DNA of 64,000 nucleotides from Lachnospiraceae bacterium. GTDB lineage: Bacteria; Bacillota; Clostridia; Lachnospirales; Lachnospiraceae. A program made the translations under genes and the position numbers. The notes beneath the pieces are model-generated. The model searched no databases and was not told where the DNA came from. It saw nothing but the letters and a program-made list of their open reading frames with translations. Positions 17,351 to 25,862 of the stretch are shown here, piece by piece; the stretch's first letter is position 1; each line of letters opens with the position of its first letter. The stretch spans positions 1 to 64,000 of the forward strand of contig JAHAYJ010000074.1 of assembly GCA_018384375.1 (NCBI GenBank). The letters run 5' to 3'.

Positions 17351-18529
17351 CTATTTTTCTGATTCCTCTGTTTCCTCAGTTGCTTCCTCAGCTGCAATAA
17401 CAGCATCGATATCAACAGAGACTACATCTGCATCTGCTTCCTCTTTCACTTCTTCGGCAGGTGCTTCTTCCGGTTCAGGAGCCAGCAGTGCCTTGATGCT
17501 GAGACTGATCTTCTTATCTTCGCTGTTGAAATCTACTACCTTAGCGGTAACCTCATCGCCAACCTTCAAAACATCTGCAGGCTTTTCAATATGCTCTTTA
17601 GAAATCTGTGAAACATGAAGCAGTGCGTCTACGCCCGGCTCAAGCTCAACAAAAGCACCGAAATCTGTCATTCTTGCAACCTTACCGGTCACTTCATTGC
17701 CGACTGCATACTTAACTGCGGCATCCTTCCAGGGATTTTCATCCTCAAACTTCAAACTGAGAGCAATCTTAGTCCCTGTGATCTCCTTGATAAAGGTCTT
17801 AACGGTATCTCCTACCTTAAATACCTTCTTCGGATTCTCCACACGTCCCCAGGACATTTCAGAAATATGAAGAAGTCCGTCTGCACCGCCGATATCAATA
17901 AATGCGCCAAAGTCCGTCACATTTTTAACAGTACCCTCAACCACATCACCAACATGGATGCTCTCCAGCAGTTTCTTCTGCATCTCTGCCTTTTCAGCTA
18001 CCAGCAGCTGCTTGCGGTCACCGATATATCTTCTTCTCTTTGGATTATACTCACTGATTACGAACTGAATTTCCTGACCGGCATACTTGGAAAGGTCCTT
18101 TTCATACACATCTGATACAAGACTTGCAGGAATAAAGATTCTGACCTCATCCACAATCACACTTAAGCCTCCGTCAAGAACCTGTGAAACCTTTGCAGTA
18201 AGCACTTCCTTATTGTTGAAGGCTTCTTCAATTCTCTTGTTGCCACGGTCAGCTGCCAGTCTCTTGTAGGTCAGGATAACCTGTCCTTCACCGTCGTTTA
18301 CCTTAAGTACTTTTACTTCCATGGTATCGCCCGGCTTAGCTACAGTTGTCAAATCCACATTGGGTTCATTGGTGTATTCATTTCTGGTAAGAACACCATC
18401 GGATTTATAGCCGATGTTAAGGATGATCTCTTCAGGCTTAACATCAATGACTGTACCTTCAACTACCTCTCCTGTATGTATTGTCTTTAATGATTCTTCC
18501 AACATCTGTTCAAAAGTTAATTCTGACAT
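17351..18529 (-). CDS. S1 RNA-binding domain protein (RpsA-like)
   Basis: The 392-residue product contains four S1 domains (roughly 15-85, 100-170, 188-258 and 272-345); the last two are the most regular (GDVVEGTVKNVTDFGAFIDI and GNEVTGKVARMTDFGAFVEL). A strongly acidic tail follows. It resembles the shorter Firmicute version of ribosomal protein S1, involved in mRNA binding. Its start lies 20 bases inside ispH, and in several clostridia the two are fused, so this arrangement is either ancestral to or derived from that fusion. Confidence 0.9.
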   Translation of the reverse strand: MSELTFEQMLEESLKTIHTGEVVEGTVIDVKPEEIILNIGYKSDGVLTRNEYTNEPNVDLTTVAKPGDTMEVKVLKVNDGEGQVILTYKRLAADRGNKRIEEAFNNKEVLTAKVSQVLDGGLSVIVDEVRIFIPASLVSDVYEKDLSKYAGQEIQFVISEYNPKRRRYIGDRKQLLVAEKAEMQKKLLESIHVGDVVEGTVKNVTDFGAFIDIGGADGLLHISEMSWGRVENPKKVFKVGDTVKTFIKEITGTKIALSLKFEDENPWKDAAVKYAVGNEVTGKVARMTDFGAFVELEPGVDALLHVSQISKEHIEKPADVLKVGDEVTAKVVDFNSEDKKISLSIKALLAPEPEEAPAEEVKEEADADVVSVDIDAVIAAEEATEETEESEK

Positions 18530-19358
18530 AATTTTGAACCTCCTCGATAATATTGTTAGGGGTGGAAGCCCCTGCAGTAATACCCACCAGAGCAGCAGTT
18601 TTAGGTAATTCTAAATGCAAATCTTCCAGTGTCTGTATAAAAAATGTGGCCGCACACTTCTCACGACAGATTTCATAAAGCTTCTGTGTATTGGAGCTGT
18701 GCCTGCCACCTATTACAATCATCGCATCGACCTTCGCCGCGATCTCCCCAGCTTCCTTCTGTCGTTCCTCTGTTGCATTACAGATAGTATTTACAACATT
18801 AACATTGTAACCTCTTTTCTGAAAAATTTCAACTAATTCTTGAAATTTGTTGTAGTTAAATGTCGTCTGAGACACAACACACAGTGGTGCCTGTTCATCC
18901 ACCACCAGGCTTTCAGCCTCCTGTCTGGATTCAATTACCTCCGCCGGAGTTTGGGACCATCCCATGATTCCTTCAACCTCAGGATGTCCCGGATTCCCGA
19001 TAATAACAATTTTCTTTCCCTCCGAGCTCTCCTTCTCCACAATATTGTGGATCCGCTTCACAAAGGGACATGTGGCATCAATACAATCCAATCCGTTTTT
19101 TTCAATCAGTTCGTAGATTCTTTTTGGCACACCATGAGAACGAATCACTACAGCGCCTTCCTTTAATTCCTTCAGCGCATCTTCCCCTTCAATCACCTGC
19201 ACGCCATGCTTTTCCAGGTCCTTAACCACTTCCTCATTGTGTATGATCGGGCCGTAGGTATAAATCTTCTGTTCTTTTTGAATCTGTTCATAAACCTTTT
19301 CCACTGCACGTTTTACGCCAAAACAAAACCCGGCACTTTTCGCCAGTAATACTTCCAT
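18510..19358 (-). CDS. ispH: 4-hydroxy-3-methylbut-2-enyl diphosphate reductase
   Basis: Last enzyme of the MEP pathway, giving IPP and DMAPP; a [4Fe-4S] protein. The 282-residue product has the three cluster cysteines in SAGFCFGV (Cys12), DATCPFVKR and VNTICNATEERQ, and VIRSHGVP for substrate binding. ATG at 19358 behind AAGGAAAGT is chosen over 19382, which would overlap the cmk end. The 3' end overlaps the S1 gene start. Confidence 0.95.
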   Translation of the reverse strand: MEVLLAKSAGFCFGVKRAVEKVYEQIQKEQKIYTYGPIIHNEEVVKDLEKHGVQVIEGEDALKELKEGAVVIRSHGVPKRIYELIEKNGLDCIDATCPFVKRIHNIVEKESSEGKKIVIIGNPGHPEVEGIMGWSQTPAEVIESRQEAESLVVDEQAPLCVVSQTTFNYNKFQELVEIFQKRGYNVNVVNTICNATEERQKEAGEIAAKVDAMIVIGGRHSSNTQKLYEICREKCAATFFIQTLEDLHLELPKTAALVGITAGASTPNNIIEEVQNYVRINF

Positions 19359-19372
19359 ACTTTCCTTCTCCC

Positions 19373-20029
19373 CTATCTGCAAAGCGCAAGAATAGCTGTC
19401 ACGACCTCGTCGATTGTCATGTTGGAGGAATCCACCAGTGTTGCATCCTCGGCCTGACGAAGTGGTGCGATCTCGCGATTCATATCCTGCTCATCTCTTT
19501 TCACAATATCTTCTTCAATCTTCTTAATATCACAGAGTTCGCCTTTGGCAGTCAGCTCATCATATCTTCTTTTTGCACGGACAGCTGCACTGGCAGTAAG
19601 GTAAACCTTAACATCCGCATGGGGAAGAACCACTGTTCCGATATCCCTTCCATCCATGACAACATCATTCGTTCTTGCCAGTTCCTTCTGCAGCATAGTC
19701 AGACGCTCCCTCACTCTGGGATGCTTACTGCTGCAGGATGCCATATTTCCTACCTCTTCCGTACGGATGACACCATTCACATTCTGACCGTTCAGGAGCA
19801 CTACCTGCTCCCCGTTTTCATACCGGATCGTAATTTCAGCGCCCTCACATTTCTCTCCGATCGCTTTCTCATCATCCTTACTGATGCCGCAGGAAATCAG
19901 GTAATACGCCATAGCACGGTACATGGCTCCCGTGTCCACGTAAATATATCCCTTTTCCTTTGCTACTTTTTTCGCTATTGTGCTCTTACCTGCTCCCGCA
20001 GGCCCGTCTATTGCTATCTGAAAGCTCAT
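19373..20029 (-). CDS. cmk: Cytidylate kinase
   Basis: Phosphorylates CMP and dCMP with ATP. The 218-residue product has the P-loop IDGPAGAGKSTIAKKVA at 8-24, YVDTGAMYRA, and VMDGRDIGTVVLPHADVKVY. It overlaps the preceding flavoprotein gene by 4 bases and ends 14 bases before ispH. Confidence 0.95.
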   Translation of the reverse strand: MSFQIAIDGPAGAGKSTIAKKVAKEKGYIYVDTGAMYRAMAYYLISCGISKDDEKAIGEKCEGAEITIRYENGEQVVLLNGQNVNGVIRTEEVGNMASCSSKHPRVRERLTMLQKELARTNDVVMDGRDIGTVVLPHADVKVYLTASAAVRAKRRYDELTAKGELCDIKKIEEDIVKRDEQDMNREIAPLRQAEDATLVDSSNMTIDEVVTAILALCR

Positions 20030-21300
20030 TTGTTCTCTTCTCCTTTTCCTTCATGATTCTGCGCTGCAGAGATTCCCGCCAGGCATCCGGTGGACCATGC
20101 AATCTGTAGATTAAAGCCTCCGGTCACCGCATCAAGATCCAATATCTCTCCGGCAAAATAAAGACCATTTATCAGTTTCGATTCCATGTTGGAAGGATTA
20201 ACCTCCTTCACATTCACACCGCCCTGTGTTATGATGGCTTCCGCAAAGCCACGTGTACCGGTGACAGTCATCTTCATTCCCTTTAAGAGATCCATCAGCC
20301 TTCCGCGTTCTTCCCTGGTTACTTCATTCACCTTTTTCTCCGGCATAATTCCCGATAAAGTAATCACCACCGGAATCATCTTAGCCGGTAGCAGGCCGTC
20401 CAGTGCATTCCGGAATTGCTTGTTCTTATTCTCATCAAAATCACGCAAAAGTCGCTTATCCAACTGTTCCCGCGAAAGTGCAGGCTTCAGGTCAATGATC
20501 AGTTCCACCGGAATCCCTGCATACTTTTTCACATAAAAGCTGCTGGCGCTCAAGATCAATGGGCCACTCACACCAAAATGCGTGAACAGCATTTCTCCGA
20601 AGCCCTCATAAATTTTCCTTTTATCTTTTTTCAGGGTAACTGCAACATTTTTCAGGGAAAGTCCCTGCATCTGTCTGCACCACTCTTCTTCCACAATAAA
20701 AGGAACCAGCGCCGGTCTTGTCTCCTTGACCGTATGCCCAAGACTTTCTGCAAAGCGATAACCGTCTCCCGTAGAGCCGGTTGACTCATAAGATCTTCCT
20801 CCCGTTGCCAGAATCACAGCATCTGCTTTCAGCACCTTTCCATTTGACAGTCTCACCCCTGCTACATGGGAATTTTCTGCTGTTTCCACCTTTACTATCT
20901 CTGAAACGCAGGTGTCCAGTAATACCTTGACGCCTTCCCTTTCCAGCTCTCTGTTCATTGCCTGTATCACATCGGAGGAATGATCCGAAACAGGAAATAT
21001 CCTTGCCCCTCTTTCCTCCTTTAAATGACAGCCTGCCTTTTCAAAGAAATCCATGACTGCCCGGTTATCCATCTTTGCAAAGGCACTGTAGAGAAACTTT
21101 CCGTTGCTGATGATATTCCCCAAAAAATCCTCAGCGTCACAGGCATTGGTCAGGTTACATCTTCCTTTGCCTGTGATATAGATCTTTTTGCCTGTTTTTT
21201 CATTTTTCTCAACTAAGGTCACCTGTCCGCCATTTCTTGCCGCAAAGACTGCAGCCATCATACCGGCCGCGCCTCCGCCTACAACTATGATCTGCTTCAT
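20026..21300 (-). CDS. HI0933/YhiN-family NAD(P)/FAD-dependent flavoprotein
   Basis: A 424-residue cytoplasmic flavoprotein with the FAD-binding IVVGGGAAGMMAAVFAARNG at the N-terminus, TGKGRCNLTNAC at about 44-55, ATGGRSYESTGSTGDGY in the middle, and FAGEILDLDAVTGGFNLQIAW near the end, all classic for this family. The physiological substrate is not established. It overlaps cmk and the upstream RpiR gene by 4 bases each. Confidence 0.9.
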   Translation of the reverse strand: MKQIIVVGGGAAGMMAAVFAARNGGQVTLVEKNEKTGKKIYITGKGRCNLTNACDAEDFLGNIISNGKFLYSAFAKMDNRAVMDFFEKAGCHLKEERGARIFPVSDHSSDVIQAMNRELEREGVKVLLDTCVSEIVKVETAENSHVAGVRLSNGKVLKADAVILATGGRSYESTGSTGDGYRFAESLGHTVKETRPALVPFIVEEEWCRQMQGLSLKNVAVTLKKDKRKIYEGFGEMLFTHFGVSGPLILSASSFYVKKYAGIPVELIIDLKPALSREQLDKRLLRDFDENKNKQFRNALDGLLPAKMIPVVITLSGIMPEKKVNEVTREERGRLMDLLKGMKMTVTGTRGFAEAIITQGGVNVKEVNPSNMESKLINGLYFAGEILDLDAVTGGFNLQIAWSTGCLAGISAAQNHEGKGEENK

Positions 21301-22229
21301 GACTTATCTTCTTTCTGAACGAGAGGGTAATTCAGCATTGGCTCCTCGTCAATAAAGTTAATTTCATCATTCAGATATACCTGATAATTATTCCACACAT
21401 CCTCCAAGGTCTCCAGATTTTTCTTTACTTCTTCGGGCTGTCTCAGGCAGAGTGCCACCACAAGCGCATTGATCACGCTAAGCGGAGCTACCAGGGAATC
21501 CACAATAGAAACCATATCACTTCTTGCAAGTAAATTACATGAGGAATATAGATTCATGGGGGAATGAATACTGTCCGTAATGGTAATGACCTTGGCGTTC
21601 CTGTCATTGGCAAACTCCATTGCTTTCAAAGTCCGCATGGAGTATCTTGGGAAGCTGATGCCGATAATGGCATCACGCTCTCCGATCCGGATCATCTGCT
21701 CAAACATTTCTGTAACACTGGTTGTTTTTACAAGCACAACATTACCGCGAATCATATTCAGGTAAAAATGAAGAAAATCCGCAAGCGGTTCACAGCTTCT
21801 GACTCCTACCAGATAAATCGTCTTTGCTTTGAGAATGATGTCTACTGCTGCTTCAAAGGCTGCCGCATCCAAATTTACCAGCGTGTCCTGAATTTTTTCA
21901 ATATCCGCATTCAACACGGAATGCAAAATTTCCGACTGAGTACTGTTTCCGTATTTGGCACCGATCTTCTGCACGGTATTCAGCTTATCCGTCACCCAGC
22001 TTTCCAGCGCCTTCTGAAACTCCGGATATCCGTCATATCCGAGTCCTGTAGCAAACCGCACCACAGTGGATTCGCTGACGCCTACCGTCTCCCCCAGCTT
22101 AGCCGCCGTCATGAAAACTGCCTGATCATAATGATCAGAAATATAGGAAGCAATTGCCTTATGCCCTTTACTCATCTTCATGAACTTTTCATTCATTCTG
22201 GTTATAATATCATGTTCCTGTTGCTCCAT
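21297..22229 (-). CDS. MurR/RpiR-family transcriptional regulator
   Basis: The 310-residue product has an N-terminal helix-turn-helix domain (about 1-77; AAKLGETVGVSESTVVRFA) and a SIS sugar-phosphate-binding domain (about 125-260; IYLVGVRSCEPLADFLHFYL). Family members respond to phosphosugars. No sugar gene is adjacent, and it is translationally coupled to the flavoprotein gene, so its target is unclear. Confidence 0.9.
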   Translation of the reverse strand: MEQQEHDIITRMNEKFMKMSKGHKAIASYISDHYDQAVFMTAAKLGETVGVSESTVVRFATGLGYDGYPEFQKALESWVTDKLNTVQKIGAKYGNSTQSEILHSVLNADIEKIQDTLVNLDAAAFEAAVDIILKAKTIYLVGVRSCEPLADFLHFYLNMIRGNVVLVKTTSVTEMFEQMIRIGERDAIIGISFPRYSMRTLKAMEFANDRNAKVITITDSIHSPMNLYSSCNLLARSDMVSIVDSLVAPLSVINALVVALCLRQPEEVKKNLETLEDVWNNYQVYLNDEINFIDEEPMLNYPLVQKEDKS

Positions 22230-22265
22230 CTCTCACTCTCCATCTCCCCGGCTTCCGTTTTCTTC

Positions 22266-22811
22266 CTATTTAAATGCCTGATAGGAATCCTTCAGAAGCT
22301 GGATTGTCTCACTTTCCGACAGGTCATAATCTCCGGTCAGGGACATACAGGCTGCCCCGTGAATAAAAATCCACATCTTCATAAACAGTTCGCTGGCATT
22401 CCGGCACCCCTGCGCAGCAGCTGTCTGGATCTCTTTGCTGACATTCCCTGCATTTCCGTTCACAAGATCATACATGCTTCTGCCGAAACGATTCTGTGAC
22501 AAAAAAACAAATTCAAACAGTTTCTGATACGCACCGGCAAACTTTATGTAAGCATAGCCGAGATTGACAAAGGGTGTCACCGTCTGCCTCGGAAACTGAG
22601 CGTAATATTCCTGAAAGAATTCACATGCTTTTCCGAACAATTCCTCTGTCAGTTCCTCCATATTCTTATAGACACGAAAGATGGGCTGGGTTGAACAGTT
22701 TGCCTTTGCGGCAAGCTTCCTTGCCGTCACCTGTTCAATTCCCTCTTCCTGTAAAATCTCAAACGCTGCCTGCATGATATCTTCTTTTGTGATAGTCTCT
22801 TTTCTTGCCAT
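22266..22811 (-). CDS. TetR/AcrR-family regulator
   Basis: A 181-residue protein with a helix-turn-helix at about 25-46 (VTARKLAAKANCSTQPIFRV) and a C-terminal ligand domain resembling the TetR_C_33 type (ELFMKMWIFIHGAACM). ATG at 22811 is preferred over 22820 because the AAGGG ribosome site is then correctly spaced. It precedes the RpiR gene by 36 bases and may be transcribed with it. Ligand and targets are unknown. Confidence 0.85.
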   Translation of the reverse strand: MARKETITKEDIMQAAFEILQEEGIEQVTARKLAAKANCSTQPIFRVYKNMEELTEELFGKACEFFQEYYAQFPRQTVTPFVNLGYAYIKFAGAYQKLFEFVFLSQNRFGRSMYDLVNGNAGNVSKEIQTAAAQGCRNASELFMKMWIFIHGAACMSLTGDYDLSESETIQLLKDSYQAFK

Positions 22812-22934
22812 ACCAGTCATCCCTTCTTCTGTAAAAATGTTTGTAATGTCCCTTCATCTGATTCTCCGAGCAATAACATACGTTATTATTTTACACTGGA
22901 ATTAATGTTATGTCAACAAGAGTATTGTAAAAAA

Positions 22935-22956
22935 GGCAGCGACTTAAGCCGCTGCC
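22935..22956 (-). terminator. Terminator overlapping the amidase stop codon
   Basis: On the minus strand GGCAGCG and CGCTGCC arms (22950-22956 and 22935-22941) flank an 8-base loop that contains the TAA stop of the amidase gene, and a run of T (22929-22934) follows. This is an intrinsic terminator built into the end of the coding region. Confidence 0.8.
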
Positions 22957-23735
22957 TCATCTTCTCCCAATATATATTCTCTTAGATCCTGAATGAACTG
23001 TTCCCAGGCAGCTTCATTTTCTACATAGTACAGCGGACATTTCTTCCCACCTTCGTCATAATGCCTTCTCATATCCTCCGGCGTCAGCTTATATTCCTTA
23101 AGCAGCCATGCCGAAAGCTTTATCAGAGACTGATAGGTTTCCTCTGTAAATTTTCCATCCTCCCTTAAGTAACAGCATTCAATCGATATGGAATCATCGT
23201 TTCTCTTTTTCACTGCATATCCGATCTCATCAAGAGGAATACATTGCACGATTTCCCCCTCATAGCCGATTATGAAGTGTGCACTGGCTGAGGTTTCGCC
23301 CGTAACGCCCAGATTTTCAAAATAACTGCGATTCTGGGCAGCGCTCGTTCCCGGGTTTGCGGTATAGTGCACAAAAATATTATTTACCCTTTTCAGTTCC
23401 GTTCCCGGACGTGAATAGGGGTTGACCGTAAGATAATCCTCCGTGATGGCGGGCTTTTGTGATTCATTTGCCTGAATCATCTGCCTCCGCTCGGAATAGA
23501 GAACACTTGCCAGTGCTCCTTTACCGGAAAAGCCTCTGATCAACAGATAAAGCAGTACACAGAAGAGAATAATCAACACAAGCTCGCATAGCAGAATCAT
23601 TCCTTTCAGCCTTTTATTCCGTTTCATCCTTCTGCGTCTTCTCTTCCGGCTTTTTTTATATTTTACCGCTTTTCTTTTCTCCTCCGGTCTTTTCCCGCTT
23701 TCCGGCTTTGTAATATCAATCAGTTCCAGTTCCAT
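22944..23735 (-). CDS. N-acetylmuramoyl-L-alanine amidase, membrane-anchored
   Basis: The 263-residue product has a very basic cytoplasmic N-terminus (about 20-45, runs of Lys and Arg), one membrane helix at about 46-67, and an external amidase_2/PGRP domain from about 118. Zinc ligands are visible in IFVHYTANPG, ASAHFIIGYEGEIVQ and RHYDEGGKKCP. It would cleave the bond between MurNAc and L-Ala in peptidoglycan. It stands alone with its own terminator. Confidence 0.88.
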   Translation of the reverse strand: MELELIDITKPESGKRPEEKRKAVKYKKSRKRRRRRMKRNKRLKGMILLCELVLIILFCVLLYLLIRGFSGKGALASVLYSERRQMIQANESQKPAITEDYLTVNPYSRPGTELKRVNNIFVHYTANPGTSAAQNRSYFENLGVTGETSASAHFIIGYEGEIVQCIPLDEIGYAVKKRNDDSISIECCYLREDGKFTEETYQSLIKLSAWLLKEYKLTPEDMRRHYDEGGKKCPLYYVENEAAWEQFIQDLREYILGEDEAAA

Positions 23736-23869
23736 CCCGCCTCATCCTTCGTATGGACTTATTGAAAGGCTACTTATCATCTGCCATTCTATCCAGAATG
23801 ATTATAGCAGAATGCCATATGGTTTTAATTAACAAATCATAAAGATTTCCTTAAATTCAATTCTGAAAT

Positions 23870-24802
23870 TTACTTCTGCTTTTCTCTTGCCCGTTTTCTG
23901 TCATTTTTGTCCTGATACAGTTCCACATTTCCCAATCCCTGGACAAATTTGGAAAACTGGCTGTATCCGAAATCCTTCACATTAAAGTGATTGTATTTAT
24001 TATAGACGCGATTGCTCAACTCGCTGATCCCTATCCCCTTTGTTCCGGACTTTTGAATGATCTCCCTGACATAACTGCAGATTTCCTCACGGGATTTTTC
24101 ATTGTTAAGCAGTGATATGGTGATCACATTCTGGTTCTTTTCCAGATGGAACATTCCCGCATCCTCAACAAATTTGGATAGCAGGCTGTATCCGTAGTTT
24201 CTCACATCGAAATCCGGATACATATTGACAAGTCGATTGCCCACAGCTGCAAGCTCCAGACTTTTTCCCTTGTTCTCATTTTCGTTGACAATGTTTGTAA
24301 TCGCATTATATATGACTTCTCTGCCGATGGTATTATCCTTATCATCCTTGCTCGCAGTATCCTCATCCTGATTACTCAGATTTTCCAGATTGACAAAGCG
24401 TGTGCAGGCCACGCGGAAGGAACGGGGTGTCTTCTCCTCCCCCATCCCGATAACCTCCATACCGGATTCTCGAAGCCGGCTGGCAAGACGGGTAAAATCA
24501 CTGTCACTGGAAACAATGCAGAAGCCATCCACATTTCCGGTATACAAAATATCCATGGCATCAATGATCAATGTGGAATCCGTAGCATTTTTCCCTACCG
24601 TATTGCTGAACTGTTGAATGGGAATGACCGAATTTTCCAGCAGTTCTCCCTTCCATTTGTTTGCCTGCGTACTTGTCCAGTCCCCATAGATTCTTTTGTA
24701 GGTAGTGATCCCGTATGTGGAAAGTTCCTCCAAAATCACACTGATGTATTTTGCGGAAATATTATCCGCATCAATCAGTAATGCGAAACGCTTATTTTCC
24801 AT
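23870..24802 (-). CDS. NYN-domain (PIN-like) nuclease with two OST-HTH/LOTUS domains
   Basis: A 310-residue protein. Residues 1-145 form a NYN/DUF88 domain with acidic residues in ALLIDADNIS, DSTLIIDAMDILYTG and IVSSDSDFTRLA, the pattern of a metal-dependent ribonuclease. Two related modules follow at about 165-235 and 242-305, each ending in a motif like DFGYSQFSKFV (first copy NYGYSLLSKFV), which are OST-HTH (LOTUS) domains known to bind RNA. The combination suggests an RNA-degrading or RNA-silencing protein; the target is unknown. It is 44 bases downstream of the LacI gene. Confidence 0.85.
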   Translation of the reverse strand: MENKRFALLIDADNISAKYISVILEELSTYGITTYKRIYGDWTSTQANKWKGELLENSVIPIQQFSNTVGKNATDSTLIIDAMDILYTGNVDGFCIVSSDSDFTRLASRLRESGMEVIGMGEEKTPRSFRVACTRFVNLENLSNQDEDTASKDDKDNTIGREVIYNAITNIVNENENKGKSLELAAVGNRLVNMYPDFDVRNYGYSLLSKFVEDAGMFHLEKNQNVITISLLNNEKSREEICSYVREIIQKSGTKGIGISELSNRVYNKYNHFNVKDFGYSQFSKFVQGLGNVELYQDKNDRKRAREKQK

Positions 24803-24846
24803 CCTCCGTCTCCCCTTTCTCTGATAATTACTGCACAGCAGTCTGC

Positions 24847-25854
24847 TTATCTGCTCATGACACTCTGCTTCTCCGATAAATATCCACTCACCACGTGGAT
24901 TCCCCTTCGATAGTCTGTTTTGCTGATCTTCTTCAGCAGAATACTGATACCGGTAAGAGCCATCTGCTCCATATCCACTCCGTAGGAAGTAATATCCACA
25001 TTGCAGAGCCCCGGATACAGATAGTCATCATAGCCCACCACAGAAATATCTTCGGGGACACGCCTTCCTGTCTCCTGAAGCAGTTTGATCAGCTTGCTGG
25101 CCGTCAGATCACAGTTACACACAAATGCCGTTGGCATTTCAGAAGGAAGGGTAAGCGAATCGTAAGACTCTCTTTCTCCGACACGATCGGGAATAATCCA
25201 TTCCTCTCTGACTTTTTGTCCATGCTCGATCATGGCCTTCTCGTACCCAAGATAGCGATCTGTAATGCTCTTAGTACTAAACAGGGTCCCAACAAATGCA
25301 ATTTCGTGATGTCCCTTATGAAACAGATAATTTGTAATTTCATAGGTCCCATAAAAGCTGTTGGATATAACACTGTCTTCAAAGATATCATTCACGTAGA
25401 AATCCATATAGACAACCGGAACGGGAACCCGTTCATGAAGCATTTTCAGATAACCACTGTCCATGCAGCCCAGTACCATAAGTCCATCCACCTTGTTCTC
25501 CCGGATCAGCTTAGGCACTTCCTGGTTATTTTCCTCCTCTTCTCCGATAATTTCAAGAAGTACAAAACAGTTTTGCTCAACCGCCCTTGTATTAATCTCC
25601 TGATACATCTTCCAGTAAAAGGTGGCCCACTTTTCTGTATAGTATTTGGCTAAAATCACGCCGATATTATAGCTTTTTTTCATTCCCTCCCTGATTTCTC
25701 CGGAAGGGATGTAACCCATTTCAAAGGCAAGCGTTTTTATTTTTTCCCGCATTACCTCACTGACTCCCGGTTTTCCGGACAAAGCTTTTGAAACTGTCAT
25801 TGTACTGACATTCAGTCTTTGTGCAATATCCTTCATTTTGACTGCTTTTGCCAT
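24847..25854 (-). CDS. LacI-family transcriptional regulator
   Basis: The 335-residue product has the N-terminal helix-turn-helix KMKDIAQRLNVSTMTVSKAL and a periplasmic-binding-protein-like sensor domain from about 60, ending with the SVVGYDDYLYPGLCNVDITS segment. ATG at 25854 behind GAGGTGTAAA is preferred to the longer frame starting at 25920, which would run into the glycosidase gene. It begins 8 bases after that gene ends, so the two form an operon and the regulator probably controls it in response to a mannan- or glucan-derived sugar. Confidence 0.92.
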   Translation of the reverse strand: MAKAVKMKDIAQRLNVSTMTVSKALSGKPGVSEVMREKIKTLAFEMGYIPSGEIREGMKKSYNIGVILAKYYTEKWATFYWKMYQEINTRAVEQNCFVLLEIIGEEEENNQEVPKLIRENKVDGLMVLGCMDSGYLKMLHERVPVPVVYMDFYVNDIFEDSVISNSFYGTYEITNYLFHKGHHEIAFVGTLFSTKSITDRYLGYEKAMIEHGQKVREEWIIPDRVGERESYDSLTLPSEMPTAFVCNCDLTASKLIKLLQETGRRVPEDISVVGYDDYLYPGLCNVDITSYGVDMEQMALTGISILLKKISKTDYRRGIHVVSGYLSEKQSVMSR

Positions 25855-25862
25855 TTTACACC

